From Glycomyces lechevalierae (GTDB lineage: Bacteria; Actinomycetota; Actinomycetes; Mycobacteriales; Micromonosporaceae), in contig NZ_JAPZVQ010000005.1 in NCBI RefSeq assembly GCF_027622945.1, positions 212,977 through 276,976 of the forward strand: 64,000 nt of DNA. The letters are read 5' to 3'. Shown here one piece after another: positions 54,730 to 63,919 of the stretch. Position 1 is the first letter of the stretch. Each line of letters starts with the position of its first letter. The notes beneath the pieces were generated by a model, which worked only from the letters and a program-made list of their open reading frames with translations, had not been told where the DNA came from and ran no database searches. A program made the position numbers and the translations under genes.

Positions 54730-55314
54730 ATGAACACCACACAGGAAACCGCCCGTTCCGGCCGCGCGAGTTCGATCGCGTGGGGGCTCGCACCGGTGGC
54801 ATGGGGCTTGGCCGTCTACGGCTCGGGGCTTGTCCAGTCCTTCGCCCCTGCGCTCTTCGTCCCGCTCTTCATCGTGGTCATGGCACTGCCGGCCCCCTGG
54901 CTGCTGTGGGCGTCGTGGCGGATGCCGCGCCCGGCGCTCAGGACATATCTCATCGAGGGCGGGGCGCTGCTCTCGGGCTTCGTCGCGCTGTACCTCTCGG
55001 TCCTCATCTACATGATCGCCAACGACGGCCCTGCGCCCGTGGAGCTCATGGTCATCTTCTTCGGCGCGGCGGCGGTGTTCGTCGCGGCCGCGTGGCCGCT
55101 GCCGGGACGGCGGATCGCGTACGGCGCGGCCGCGCTCGCGTGCGTGATCCTCGGCATCGGGCTGCGGGTGCTGTACTCCGACACCTCGTACTACCCGGGC
55201 ATCGACTGGGTGACGAAGGACGAGCTGTTCGCGTGGGCGTTCCTGGGCCTGCCCGCGCTCGGTGTGCTGCTGCAGATCGCGTGGTGGCTTCGTCGAAGGG
55301 TCCGTGCCGTCTAA
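54730..55314 (+). CDS. Hypothetical membrane protein
   Basis: 194 residues from ATG 54730 with five or six membrane segments and an Arg-rich C-terminus (WWLRRRVRAV). No recognised motif. The upstream Shine-Dalgarno is weak, so it may be poorly translated or leaderless. It ends before a strong bidirectional hairpin. Confidence 0.65.
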   Translation: MNTTQETARSGRASSIAWGLAPVAWGLAVYGSGLVQSFAPALFVPLFIVVMALPAPWLLWASWRMPRPALRTYLIEGGALLSGFVALYLSVLIYMIANDGPAPVELMVIFFGAAAVFVAAAWPLPGRRIAYGAAALACVILGIGLRVLYSDTSYYPGIDWVTKDELFAWAFLGLPALGVLLQIAWWLRRRVRAV

Positions 55315-55330
55315 GGGGGGGAACGGAAAA

Positions 55331-55355
55331 GGGGCCCGCACCTCGTGCGGGCCCC
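55331..55355. terminator. Bidirectional terminator
   Basis: GGGGCCCGCAC / GTGCGGGCCCC with loop CTC; TCTTCGTTT on plus and CCCCTTTTCC on minus. Confidence 0.85.
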
Positions 55356-55362
55356 TCTTCGT

Positions 55363-57945
55363 TTACGCGTCCCTGAAGGAGAAGACCTGCATGCCTTCAG
55401 GTGTGAGGCAGGCGAGGCGGGTCTCGCTCGCGTCGCAGGCGTAGACCTCGAGGTCGATGCGGAGCGAGGAGCGGGTGCCGTCGCGGCCGAGGCCGATCAC
55501 GTTGCCGGTGGTGGTGCTGAAGCCGGAGGACGCGGGCCAGGCGAGGGCGCTGCCGCCGTCGACGGCCTCGAAGTCCTGTTCGCCGAGGTCGTTGCCGACC
55601 GGGTCGAAGCCCTTGTCGTAGATCTGGGTGCGGGCGTCGTCGCCTTCGTACTCCTCGACCATGAGGCGGTCGCCGAGCGGGTTGACGTAGCGGTACTCGA
55701 CCTCGTCGAAGACGTGGACGATCTTCTTCTTGTCGGGGTTGTAGACCCGCCAGGTGTAGACCTCGGTGGCGTCGGCGACGGGTTCGCGCACGCACACCAG
55801 CTTCTCGCCGCAGGCCTTCACCTGGTCCGGTGCGGGCGTGTCGGACTCGATGTTCTGCTCATCCACACGGGACAGTCCCTCTTCGATGTCGTAGACGTTG
55901 AGGTCGTAGCCGGTCTCCTTGTCGACGGCGACGTACAGCAGGTCGTCCCAGCCGTAGTACATGTCGTCGACGGTCTCGACCTCCTTCTCGGCCACGACTT
56001 CGCCGGATTCGACGTCGTAGACGTGGACGACGTTGTCGCTCGTGACGGCCCAGACGCGGCCGTTGCCGTTGAGGCGCTCCGAAGGGTGCTCGAGGTCCTC
56101 CGGGGTGCCGACGAGGTCCCAATTGGACACGGTGACGCCTTCGTCGGCGTTGCCGAGGTCCCAGCTCGAGACGGTCTCGCCGTCGCCGTCGTAGACGGTG
56201 AAGGCGTTGCCGCCCAAGGGGGCGATGACGAGGTGGTCGCCGGAACGGGCGGCCGTGGGGTCCGTGCTGTCGATCGTGTTGCGGATCTCGCCGGTCTTCC
56301 AGTCGAGGAAGTAGAAGCGGTACTCACCCGTGCCGACCTCTTGCGAGAAGGCCACGAGGTCTTCGGAGACGTAGAAGTTGCCGTCCCAGCCGGCGCCTTC
56401 GACGACGGTGTCGGCGTCCCAGAGGGGGTCGCCGGAGCCGGTGTCGACGGCGCGCAGGTGGAGCTCTTCGCCGCTCGCGTCGCCCGAGGCGGTGGTGTAG
56501 GCGAACAGGGCGCGGTCGTCCCAGGTGCGCACCTGGTAGACGCCGTCGTTGACCTCGCCGCCGAAGGCGGTGGCCTCGCCGACGGGCGCCAGCTCCTCGT
56601 CGAAGGGCTTCTGCTTGTAGGGGTTGGTGAGCCAGAACCAGCCGATCGGCAGGGCGATCGCGAGCACGACGACGGCGGCGGCGATCGCGATCCACTTCGG
56701 CGGGATCTTCGGCTTCCGTTTCGGCGGTTCGTTGCGGCGCAGGGTGATCGTCTCGTCCGTGCCCGGGGTGACGGGCGGCAGGCTGCCCGAGCGCATGGGC
56801 GGCGAGGAGAGCGGGGCCGTCGGGGACGGCACCGGCGGCGAGGGCACCTGCGCCGGCGGCGTCACGGGGGCGGGGCCGGCGAGGGCGAGGGCAGCGCCTT
56901 CGCTGACGGGCAGTTCGGGCTGTTCGAGGACGGTGGGCGCGATGCCGAGTCCTTCGTGGAGCACCTTGGACACCATGGGCATCCGGCTCGAGCCGCCCAC
57001 GAGGAACAGGCCGGCGAGCTGGTCGGGGCGGCGGCCGGTGAGGCCGAGGACCCGCTGGGTCTCGCCGACGGCGCGGGAGAGTAGCGGACGGGAGAGCTGG
57101 TCGAGCTCGCCGCGGGTGAGGTGCAGGGACTGGGCCATGTCGGGCACGGTCACGGGCGCGACCGAGGAGCGCGACAGCATCTCCTTGGCGGCGCGCACCT
57201 CTTCCCAGAGTTCGCGGCGGTTGCGCATTTCGCTTGCGCCGCTGGGGTTCTCGAGGCGCTTCCAGATGTCGGGGTCGCGCTGCTTCACCGTCTCGCCGAT
57301 GTGGGCGACGAGGACGGCGTCGAAGTCGAGGCCGCCGAGGTCGGGCAGGCCGCCGTCGGCGAGCACGCCGAAGGAGCCGTCCGCACGGCGTTCGAGGACG
57401 GCGATGTCGAGGGTGCCGCCGCCGAAGTCGAACACGGCGAGGGCCTGGCCCGGGCGCATCGGGTGGGAGAGGCGGGAGGTGTAGTAGTGCGCGGCCGCAA
57501 CGGGTTCGGTGAGGATCTTGACGGGCCGGTACCCGGCTTTGGCGGCCGCGTCGTGCAGGGTGGCGCGGCGCTGCTCGCTCCAGGCGGCCGGGCAGGTGAG
57601 GACCGTGTTGGGGAGGTGCCCGACGGATTCGACGGCGGTGCGGGCGACCCGGCTGAGGATCGCGGCCAGCGCGGCGGCGACGGGGATCTCGCGGTCGCCG
57701 AGGAGCATGGTGCCGTCCGCGATGCGCTGCTTGGGGTTCGGCTCGAACCGCTCGGGGGCGGTGAGCGCGAGCCGCTCGGCGTCGCGTCCTGTGTGGATGG
57801 TGCCGCCCGGGTCGAGGAACACGGCTGAAGGCATGACCGGGGAGCCGTCGAACAGCAGCGGCCGGGTGCGGCCGTCGGGCCACACCAGCACCGCCACGGT
57901 GTGGGAGGTGCCGAGGTCGACGCTCAGGAGGTAATCAGCCGGCAT
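55363..57945 (-). CDS. Membrane-anchored Hsp70-like ATPase with extracellular propeller-like domain
   Basis: 860 residues. An Hsp70/DnaK-type nucleotide domain occupies about 1-360: DLGTSHT (10-16), FDFGGGTLDIAVLERR (172-187), LFLVGGSSRMP (314-323). The substrate-binding domain of DnaK is absent. A Pro/Ser linker follows (360-395), one membrane helix at 418-439, then ~420 residues of beta-rich repeats (YVAVDKETGYDLNVYD, VWAVTSDNVVHVYDVESG) like a PQQ/WD propeller. The ATPase is inside, the propeller outside. A role in sensing or folding envelope proteins is inference. It is monocistronic. Confidence 0.88.
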   Translation of the reverse strand: MPADYLLSVDLGTSHTVAVLVWPDGRTRPLLFDGSPVMPSAVFLDPGGTIHTGRDAERLALTAPERFEPNPKQRIADGTMLLGDREIPVAAALAAILSRVARTAVESVGHLPNTVLTCPAAWSEQRRATLHDAAAKAGYRPVKILTEPVAAAHYYTSRLSHPMRPGQALAVFDFGGGTLDIAVLERRADGSFGVLADGGLPDLGGLDFDAVLVAHIGETVKQRDPDIWKRLENPSGASEMRNRRELWEEVRAAKEMLSRSSVAPVTVPDMAQSLHLTRGELDQLSRPLLSRAVGETQRVLGLTGRRPDQLAGLFLVGGSSRMPMVSKVLHEGLGIAPTVLEQPELPVSEGAALALAGPAPVTPPAQVPSPPVPSPTAPLSSPPMRSGSLPPVTPGTDETITLRRNEPPKRKPKIPPKWIAIAAAVVVLAIALPIGWFWLTNPYKQKPFDEELAPVGEATAFGGEVNDGVYQVRTWDDRALFAYTTASGDASGEELHLRAVDTGSGDPLWDADTVVEGAGWDGNFYVSEDLVAFSQEVGTGEYRFYFLDWKTGEIRNTIDSTDPTAARSGDHLVIAPLGGNAFTVYDGDGETVSSWDLGNADEGVTVSNWDLVGTPEDLEHPSERLNGNGRVWAVTSDNVVHVYDVESGEVVAEKEVETVDDMYYGWDDLLYVAVDKETGYDLNVYDIEEGLSRVDEQNIESDTPAPDQVKACGEKLVCVREPVADATEVYTWRVYNPDKKKIVHVFDEVEYRYVNPLGDRLMVEEYEGDDARTQIYDKGFDPVGNDLGEQDFEAVDGGSALAWPASSGFSTTTGNVIGLGRDGTRSSLRIDLEVYACDASETRLACLTPEGMQVFSFRDA

Positions 57946-58065
57946 GAGGTTGCAGCTCCGGGGGCGCTAGGGCGTGCAGGGTCGCTCCAGGTTAGTCCGA
58001 TGCGGCGAATCGCGCGGTCACGGGATGACCGTTTGTGGTCGGTCGCGGCACGGGTGTCCAGACGC

Positions 58066-58140
58066 GGCGGGCACCCCGAACACCGGTCGTCTGGCGAATT
58101 CCGAGCCCCCGGTCAACAACCCTGCCGCAGGGGTGCGACA
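58066..58140 (+). repeat. 75-bp dispersed repeat, copy 1
   Basis: Begins GGCGGGCACCCCGAACACCG and ends GGGGTGCGACA. Same family as 58216, 63732 and 63846; 150 bp from copy 2. The least conserved copy in the 3' stem. Confidence 0.85.
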
Positions 58141-58215
58141 GTTCCGGGTCCTCGGAAGCGAAGGGGTGACTGAGGACACGGGAGGGCGGGTCTGCGGGCG
58201 GACGGTGGGGGGTTC

Positions 58216-58290
58216 GGAGGGCACCACGGACACCGGTCGTGTCGCGAATTTCGGGCCCCCGGTCAAAACCCTGACAGAGGGGTACGACGA
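58216..58290 (+). repeat. 75-bp dispersed repeat, copy 2
   Basis: Contains ACACCGGTCGTGTCGCGAA, then GGGCCCCCGGTCAAAACCC and TGACAGAGGGG. The GTCA-AAACCC-TGAC stem is intact. Rest of 57946-58402: no gene seen. Confidence 0.85.
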
Positions 58291-58402
58291 TCCGGGGCCG
58301 CTCGACCCCGAGGCGTGAGCGAGGACACACGTGGAGTGATCCGGGTGAGGCCGTCGGCGGCCGCAGGGATTGCGGCGCCGACGGGTCGAGGCGCTTCGGT
58401 TG

Positions 58403-59416
58403 CTAGCGGCGCTGGCGTTGGACTTCGGCGAGGGCGATCGAGGCGGCGACCGAGGCGTTCAGGGACTCGACCTCGGAGGAGATCGGGATGCCGGCGCGGT
58501 GGTCGCAGGTCTCGGCGACGAGTCGGGAGACGCCCTTGCCTTCGTCGCCGACCACGATGAGGAGCGGGTCGTTCGCGACGGGGAGGTCGAAGACGTCGAC
58601 GTCGCCGCCGCCGTCGAGGGCGACGGTCATGAAGCCGGCCTGCTGGCAGGCCTGGATCGTGCGCGTGAGGTTGACGACCTTGGCGACGGGCAGGCGGGCG
58701 GCGGCGCCGGCGCTGGTGCGCCAGGCGACGGCCGTCACGGAGGCGGCCCGCTTCGACGGGATGATCAGGCCGTGGCCGCCGAACGCGGCGGCGGAGCGGA
58801 TGATCGCGCCGAGGTTGCGCGGGTCGGTGACGCCGTCGAGGGCGACGAGCAGCGGCGCGGTGCCGGAGGTCCGGCTGATCTCCAGGAGGTCTTCGAACTC
58901 CGAGTACTGGTACGGCTCGATCTGGAGGCCGATGCCCTGGTGGAGGGCGTTGTTGGTGCGGCGGTCGAGGTCGCGGCGGGCGAGCTCCTTGATGGGGAGG
59001 TCGCGGTTGCCGGCGAGGCGCACGGACTCGGCGACGCGCTCATCGAGCTCGGTGCCGAACGCCACGTACAGCGCGGTCGCGGGGACCTTGGCGCGCAGAG
59101 CCTCCAGCACGGGGTTGCGGCCGAGGATGAGTTCCGGCTCGTCGTCGCGGCGGCGGGACTGGGTGCGGCCGGTGGGGCGGGCCTTGCCGATGTTGGTGGT
59201 GCGGCCCTCGGCGGCGGCCTTGGCGCGCTCCTTGGACTGCTTCCACTGGGTCTTGCGGGGCTTGTCGTCGCCCTGGTACTCCTTGTGCCAGGGGCGGTCC
59301 TCGGCCTTGAGGGTGCGCCCCTTGCCGGCCAGGCCCTTCTTGCCGCCGCCGGAGCCGATCTTCGGTCCGGCTTTGGAGGTCTTGCGGCGGTTCGGGTGTC
59401 CACCCTTGGTGCTCAT
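58403..59416 (-). CDS. rlmB: 23S rRNA (guanosine-2'-O)-methyltransferase, RlmB/TrmH family
   Basis: 337 residues. The first ~90 are Lys/Arg/Gly-rich, an actinobacterial extension. Then the L30e-like substrate domain (GRNPVLEALRAKVPATA) and the SpoU knot: LDGVTDPRNLGAIIRSA (motif 1), VGDEGKGVSRLV (motif 2), SLNASVAASIALAE (motif 3). It methylates G2251 in E. coli numbering. It lies downstream of cysS, a common pairing in actinobacteria. Confidence 0.93.
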   Translation of the reverse strand: MSTKGGHPNRRKTSKAGPKIGSGGGKKGLAGKGRTLKAEDRPWHKEYQGDDKPRKTQWKQSKERAKAAAEGRTTNIGKARPTGRTQSRRRDDEPELILGRNPVLEALRAKVPATALYVAFGTELDERVAESVRLAGNRDLPIKELARRDLDRRTNNALHQGIGLQIEPYQYSEFEDLLEISRTSGTAPLLVALDGVTDPRNLGAIIRSAAAFGGHGLIIPSKRAASVTAVAWRTSAGAAARLPVAKVVNLTRTIQACQQAGFMTVALDGGGDVDVFDLPVANDPLLIVVGDEGKGVSRLVAETCDHRAGIPISSEVESLNASVAASIALAEVQRQRR

Positions 59417-59525
59417 CGGTCTCGGTTCCCCAGGTCTCGGTAGTTGCAGGCGGCGGCGCGGCCCGGACCGGCGCGGTTCGGGCTCGGCGGGCGACGCCGG
59501 GAGTTCAAGGCTCGCGAAGCTTCGC

Positions 59526-60923
59526 CTAGTCCACTGTCCATACGGGACCGCGAGGGGTGTCCTTGACGGTGATGCCGGCGTGCGCGAGTTCGTCGCGGAT
59601 GCGGTCGGCAGCCGCGTAGTCCTTGCGGGCCCTGGCCTCGGCGCGCTGTTCGAGCGCGAGCTTCACCAGCGCGTCGACAGCGCCGTGGAGCTTCGCGTCC
59701 CCCGGGTCGTCCCAGTGCGGGTCGAGCGGGTCGAGGCCGAGCTGGTCGAGCATAGCTCGGACGGCGGCGGCGTGGCGGGCCGCGGCGGCGTCATCACCCG
59801 CGTCAAGTGCGGCGTTGCCCTCGCGGGCCATGTCGTGGATCACGGCGACGGCGGCGGGCGTGTTGAGGTCGTCGTCCATCGCGGCGGTGAAACCGGGGGC
59901 GAGCGAGCCGCCGATCGTCGCTTCGGCGCCGAGCGCTTCGGCGGCGCGGTGCACGAAGTTCGACAGGCGCTCCCAGGCCGAGCGGGCCTCGCCGAGGGCG
60001 TCCTCGGAGAAGTCGACGGCCGACCGGTAGTGGACGCCGGTGAGGTAGTAGCGGATCGCAGCCGTCCCGAAGCCCTTCTCGCCCAGGGCGCCGATCGACA
60101 GCGTGTTGCCGAGGGACTTGGACATCTTGGTGCCCGCGAGGTTGAGCATCCCGTTGTGCACCCAGTACTTGGCGAACGGCAACCCGGCGGCGCTCGACTG
60201 CGCGAGCTCGTTCTCGTGGTGGGGGAACATGATGTCCGTGCCGCCGCCGTGGATGTCGAACGCGTCGCCGAGGTAGCGGCGGGCCATCGCGGAGCACTCG
60301 ATGTGCCAGCCGGGGCGGCCGGGGCCCCACGGGGAGGTCCACGCGGCGTCGGCCGGTTCGCCCGCCTTGTGCGCCTTCCAGAGTCCGAAGTCGCGCGAGT
60401 CGCGCTTCGCGCCCGCCTCGGCGCTGGAGAGCATGTCCTCGGGGCGGCGGTGCGACAGCGCGCCGTACTCGGGCCAGGAGGCGACGTCGAACCAGACGTC
60501 GCCGGCGCCGGTGACGTACGCGTGGCCGCGTTCGATGAGCTCCTGGATGAGGTCGATCATCTGGGTGATGTGCCCGGTCGCGCGCGGCTCGTACGTGGGC
60601 GGCTCGGCGCCGAGGGCCGCGTAGGCGTCGGAGAGGATGCACTCGTTGGCGTAGGCGATGGACCACCAGGGGCGGCCCTGCTCCTCGCCGCGCACGAGGA
60701 TCTTGTCGTCGACGTCGGTGACGTTGCGCACGTAGGTGACCTTGTAGCCGCTGCGGCGCAGCCACCGGATGAGCACGTCGTAGGAGACGCCGGAGCGGAG
60801 GTGGCCGATGTGCGGCGGGCCTTGGACGGTGAGGCCGCACAGGTACACGCCGACTTCGCCGGGCTTCCGGGGCTGGAAGTCGAGGACGGATCGGGTGCCG
60901 GTGTCGTACAGTCGCAGGCTCAC
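59526..60923 (-). CDS. cysS: Cysteine--tRNA ligase
   Basis: 465 residues, GTG start. HIGH at 38-41 (PPHIGHLRSG), KMSKSLGNT near 265-275, and the zinc ligands Cys29, Cys in HIECSAMA and His in FPHHENELAQ. Full length for the bacterial enzyme. Essential single-copy function; operon with rlmB. Confidence 0.96.
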   Translation of the reverse strand: MSLRLYDTGTRSVLDFQPRKPGEVGVYLCGLTVQGPPHIGHLRSGVSYDVLIRWLRRSGYKVTYVRNVTDVDDKILVRGEEQGRPWWSIAYANECILSDAYAALGAEPPTYEPRATGHITQMIDLIQELIERGHAYVTGAGDVWFDVASWPEYGALSHRRPEDMLSSAEAGAKRDSRDFGLWKAHKAGEPADAAWTSPWGPGRPGWHIECSAMARRYLGDAFDIHGGGTDIMFPHHENELAQSSAAGLPFAKYWVHNGMLNLAGTKMSKSLGNTLSIGALGEKGFGTAAIRYYLTGVHYRSAVDFSEDALGEARSAWERLSNFVHRAAEALGAEATIGGSLAPGFTAAMDDDLNTPAAVAVIHDMAREGNAALDAGDDAAAARHAAAVRAMLDQLGLDPLDPHWDDPGDAKLHGAVDALVKLALEQRAEARARKDYAAADRIRDELAHAGITVKDTPRGPVWTVD

Positions 60924-61029
60924 CCGTCAAGTCTAGACAACCTGGCCACGCCTGGGCCCCGCCCCGGTCCGCGTGTCCGCGCCGCGTCGCGGAGGCGGGA
61001 CGGCGGCGCGCCGGTGCGAGAATGTGCGC

Positions 61030-61665
61030 GTGGCAGTTGCATCCGATGGGGCGCCTGAGTCGGCGCGGGTCGTCGAGCGGCTTCGCGACGACATCCTCGA
61101 CGGGGTGCGGCCTCCGGGCAGCCGGCTCGTGGAGCGCGACATCGCCGACCGGCTCGGCGTGAGCCGCGTCCCGGTCCGCGAAGCGCTCCGGGCGCTCGTC
61201 GCCGAAGGGCTCGTGACGTCGCGGCCGCGCACGTGGGCGGTGGTGCGGGAGTTCACGCCGAGCGACATCGCCGACCTCGTGGAAGTGCGGTCGGGCCTGG
61301 AGGCGATGACGTTCCGCCTCGCCGCCCAGCGCCGCACCGACGACGGCCTCAAACTGCTGCGGGACGTGCTCGACGCCGAGCTCGCGGCGGCCCGGGCGGG
61401 CGACGGCGTCGCGGCCCGGCGCGCGGCCGCCGACTTCCACGAGACCGTCGCCGATCTGGCCGGGAACCGGATGCTCGTCGAGGTGTGGCAGACGATGCGC
61501 AGCCGCCTGCGCTGGCTCCTGGGCCGGCACGAGGACTTCCTGCGCGTCGCCGAGGAGCACCGGCTGCTGTTCGACGCGATCGCCGACCAGGACGCCGATC
61601 GCCTTGAGCGCCTGGTGAACGAGCACCTGGACGGCGGCAGAGCGCGGCGCCCCGAAGGCGGTTGA
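61030..61665 (+). CDS. GntR-family regulator (FCD/FadR subfamily)
   Basis: 211 residues from GTG 61030 (GTG 61024 is close). The winged helix is SRLVERDIADRLGVSRVPVR and LRALVAEGLVTSRP; the C-terminal FCD domain has DFHETVADLAGNRMLVEVW and EEHRLLFDAI with its metal His/Asp residues. It is divergent from cysS. The target and ligand are unknown; FCD members often sense organic acids. Confidence 0.88.
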   Translation: MAVASDGAPESARVVERLRDDILDGVRPPGSRLVERDIADRLGVSRVPVREALRALVAEGLVTSRPRTWAVVREFTPSDIADLVEVRSGLEAMTFRLAAQRRTDDGLKLLRDVLDAELAAARAGDGVAARRAAADFHETVADLAGNRMLVEVWQTMRSRLRWLLGRHEDFLRVAEEHRLLFDAIADQDADRLERLVNEHLDGGRARRPEGG

Positions 61666-61915
61666 GGAGCCGGCCGCGTCGGAACCCCAACGGGCACGCC
61701 GCACCGCGTACCCGGCGTGCCCCGTAGTACCCCGGTACTGCGCTGCAGCCCCCTCTCCTCCCTGGGAACGAGGTGGATCTCCGTCCGCGAGTCGGTGTGC
61801 GCAGGGCGTACGTCCTCATAGACTGGCGGCGTCCGCGGGACCGCGTCCCGCCCGGCCGTCCGCGAGACCCCGTCCCGCCCGGCACAGCCCTACCCCTCAG
61901 TCCGATTGGAGCCTG
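61666..61915 (+). other. Gap before the ABC transporter
   Basis: 250 bp with no gene. A TAGACT box near 61820 is a weak -10 candidate for the transporter operon. The direct repeat GTCCCGCCCGGC occurs twice near 61846-61882. Confidence 0.35.
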
Positions 61916-62881
61916 ATGATCACTGCGAAGGGCTTGTACAAGCGATACCGGAAGACCGTCGCGGTCGACCACCTGTCGTTCGACGTCCAGCCCGGCGTCG
62001 TCACCGGCTTCCTGGGGCCCAACGGCTCCGGGAAGTCCACCACCATGCGCCTCATGCTCGGCCTCGACCACGGCGAGGGCCAGACCCTCTTCGACGGCGA
62101 GTCGTTCACCGACATCCGCCGCCCCATGAACAAGGTCGGCACCCTCCTCGAGGCCAAGCCGTTCCACCCCACCCGCTCCGCCCGCAACCACCTGCGGATG
62201 CTCGCCAGCGCCAACGGCATCGGCGACAAGCGGGTCGACGAGGTCATGGAGCTCGTCGGCCTCGGCACCGTGCGACGCAAGAAGCCGAAGGGCTACTCGC
62301 TGGGTATGGCGCAGCGGCTCGGCCTCGCGCAGGCGCTCCTCGGCGACCCCCGCATCCTCCTGCTGGACGAGCCGACGAACGGCCTCGACCCGCACGGCAT
62401 CCACTGGATGCGCGACATGCTCAAGCACCTCGCGTCCGAGGGCCGCACGATCTTCGTCTCCAGCCACCTGCTGTCCGAGATGCAGCTCATGGCCGACGAG
62501 CTCGTGGTGATCGGGCGCGGCACGATGATCTTCAACGGCGTCGTGGACCAGTTCGTGCGCGAGTTCACGCAGTCCACGGTGATCGTCCGCAGCCCGAGCG
62601 CGGACGGGTTCGCGACCGCGCTCGAGGGCGCGGGCGCCGCCGTCACGAAGGGCAAGGACGGCGAGCTGGTCGTCTCCGGCATGGAGATCGGCGCGGTCGG
62701 GCACTTGGCGTTCACCGAGAACGTCGAGTTGTCCGAGCTGTCCACGCGCAGCGCCTCGCTCGAAGAGGCGTTCATGTCCGCGACCGGCTCCTCGGAGGAG
62801 TTCGTCGCGGCCGAGCCGCTCGGGAAGACTCCCGCCGCCAAGACCCCTGCTACGAAGACCGGTGGTGCCGACAATGCTTGA
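61916..62881 (+). CDS. ABC transporter ATP-binding protein
   Basis: 321 residues. Walker A GPNGSGKST, signature SLGMAQRLGLAQ (a variant of LSGGQ), Walker B ILLLDEPTNGLDP, and switch His in VSSHLLSE. A C-terminal ~90 residues follow the ABC core, ending in an Ala/Lys/Thr-rich tail. The type is that of two-gene drug or lantibiotic export/immunity systems. Overlaps the permease by 8 bp. Confidence 0.93.
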   Translation: MITAKGLYKRYRKTVAVDHLSFDVQPGVVTGFLGPNGSGKSTTMRLMLGLDHGEGQTLFDGESFTDIRRPMNKVGTLLEAKPFHPTRSARNHLRMLASANGIGDKRVDEVMELVGLGTVRRKKPKGYSLGMAQRLGLAQALLGDPRILLLDEPTNGLDPHGIHWMRDMLKHLASEGRTIFVSSHLLSEMQLMADELVVIGRGTMIFNGVVDQFVREFTQSTVIVRSPSADGFATALEGAGAAVTKGKDGELVVSGMEIGAVGHLAFTENVELSELSTRSASLEEAFMSATGSSEEFVAAEPLGKTPAAKTPATKTGGADNA

Positions 62882-63662
62882 CGCCCTTCGTTACGAGTGG
62901 ACGCGCCTGACGACGCTGCGGTCCACGTACTGGCTCACCGGGATCGGTGTGCTCTGCGCGCTCGCGATTCCGGTCATCGCGGGGATCGCGGTGTCGGATC
63001 AGCCGCTCGACCAGACGACGGCCGCGGCCGGGCTCAACGGCGGCGCGGCGTTCGGCATCCCGTTCCTGGCCGTGTTCATGGCGATCATCGGGATCTTCGC
63101 AACCGGGCACGAGTACCGGCACGGCACGATCCAGCCGACACTGACGGCGCTGCCGCAGCGGTCGCGGCTCATCGCGGCGAAGATCCTGGTGGTCTCGGCC
63201 GTGACGGTGGCGGTGACGGTGTTCTCGCTGGCGCTGAACGCGTTGACGCTGCTGGCATTCTGGGGCGACGTGCCGGGCCTGTTCGAGGACCCGCTGCGGT
63301 CGGCGCTGGTGGGTTATGTGGTGTACACGCTGATCTACACGCTGTCGGGGCTGGGCCTGGGGCTGCTGTTCCGGGGTGTGCCTTCGGCGCTGGTGGTGAT
63401 CTTCTTGGCGCCGTTGATCATCGAGAACTTGATCTTCGGGCTGTCGTTCCTGCCGGCGGCGGACTGGCTGGTGCCGGTGGTGAAGTTCCTGCCGTTCTCG
63501 TCGGGTGCCCGGTTGATGCAGGTCGACATGACGGAGATGACGGTTCCGGGCATGCCGGACTTCGACTACTTCGGCCGCTGGGGCTCCGGTGCGGTCTTCG
63601 CGGTCTTCGCGGCCGTGATCATCGCGGCGGCCTGGACCCTGTTCAAGAAGCGCGACGCCTAA
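62874..63662 (+). CDS. ABC transporter permease
   Basis: 262 residues from ATG 62874 with six membrane segments, of the ABC-2 type: TTLRSTYWLTGIGVL, EYRHGTIQPTLTALPQRSRL (the conserved cytoplasmic coupling part) and FGRWGSGAVFAVFAAV. It forms the channel with the ATPase encoded just before. Substrate unknown. A terminator follows 27 bp after the stop. Confidence 0.9.
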   Translation: MLDALRYEWTRLTTLRSTYWLTGIGVLCALAIPVIAGIAVSDQPLDQTTAAAGLNGGAAFGIPFLAVFMAIIGIFATGHEYRHGTIQPTLTALPQRSRLIAAKILVVSAVTVAVTVFSLALNALTLLAFWGDVPGLFEDPLRSALVGYVVYTLIYTLSGLGLGLLFRGVPSALVVIFLAPLIIENLIFGLSFLPAADWLVPVVKFLPFSSGARLMQVDMTEMTVPGMPDFDYFGRWGSGAVFAVFAAVIIAAAWTLFKKRDA

Positions 63663-63688
63663 GCGAGTAGGCGAGACGAATCGACGAA

Positions 63689-63714
63689 CGGCCCGGGGCA
63701 TCTGCCTCGGGCCG
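63689..63714 (+). terminator. Terminator of the ABC operon
   Basis: CGGCCCGGGGCA / TGCCTCGGGCCG (one wobble) and TTTTTCGAAC. The same T-run plus CGAACA reappears before repeat copy 4. Confidence 0.88.
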
Positions 63715-63731
63715 TTTTTCGAACAGCGGCT

Positions 63732-63805
63732 TGTCGGACCCCCGTGTCAGGGTTTTGACCGGGGGCCCGAAATCCGCAAGACGACCGGTGTTCGAGGTGC
63801 CCGCC
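63732..63805 (-). repeat. 75-bp dispersed repeat, copy 3
   Basis: Reverse orientation; on the minus strand it contains CACCGGTCGTCTTGCGGA, GGGCCCCCGGTCAAAACCC and TGACACGGGGG. It lies 18 bp past the ABC terminator. Confidence 0.88.
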
Positions 63806-63845
63806 GAACGCCTTGCGGCGCAGGCCGTTTTTTCGAACATCCCGC

Positions 63846-63919
63846 TGTCGCACCCCCGTGTCAGGGTTTTGACCGGGGGCCCGAAAATCGCGAGACGACC
63901 GGTGTTCGGCGTGCCCGCC
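63846..63919 (-). repeat. 75-bp dispersed repeat, copy 4
   Basis: Minus-strand copy, 114 bp from copy 3 and nearly identical; also preceded by GGCCGTTTTTTCGAACA (63825-63841), so the repeated unit extends to about 97 bp here. Confidence 0.88.

Noticed and set aside
57901..58330. Small open frames across the 75-bp repeats as protein genes
   Set aside because: Different frames open in each copy; the repeats are conserved as DNA, not as codons.
63732..63919. CRISPR array
   Set aside because: Only two units per site, 75 bp long, with irregular 40-75 bp gaps and no cas genes.
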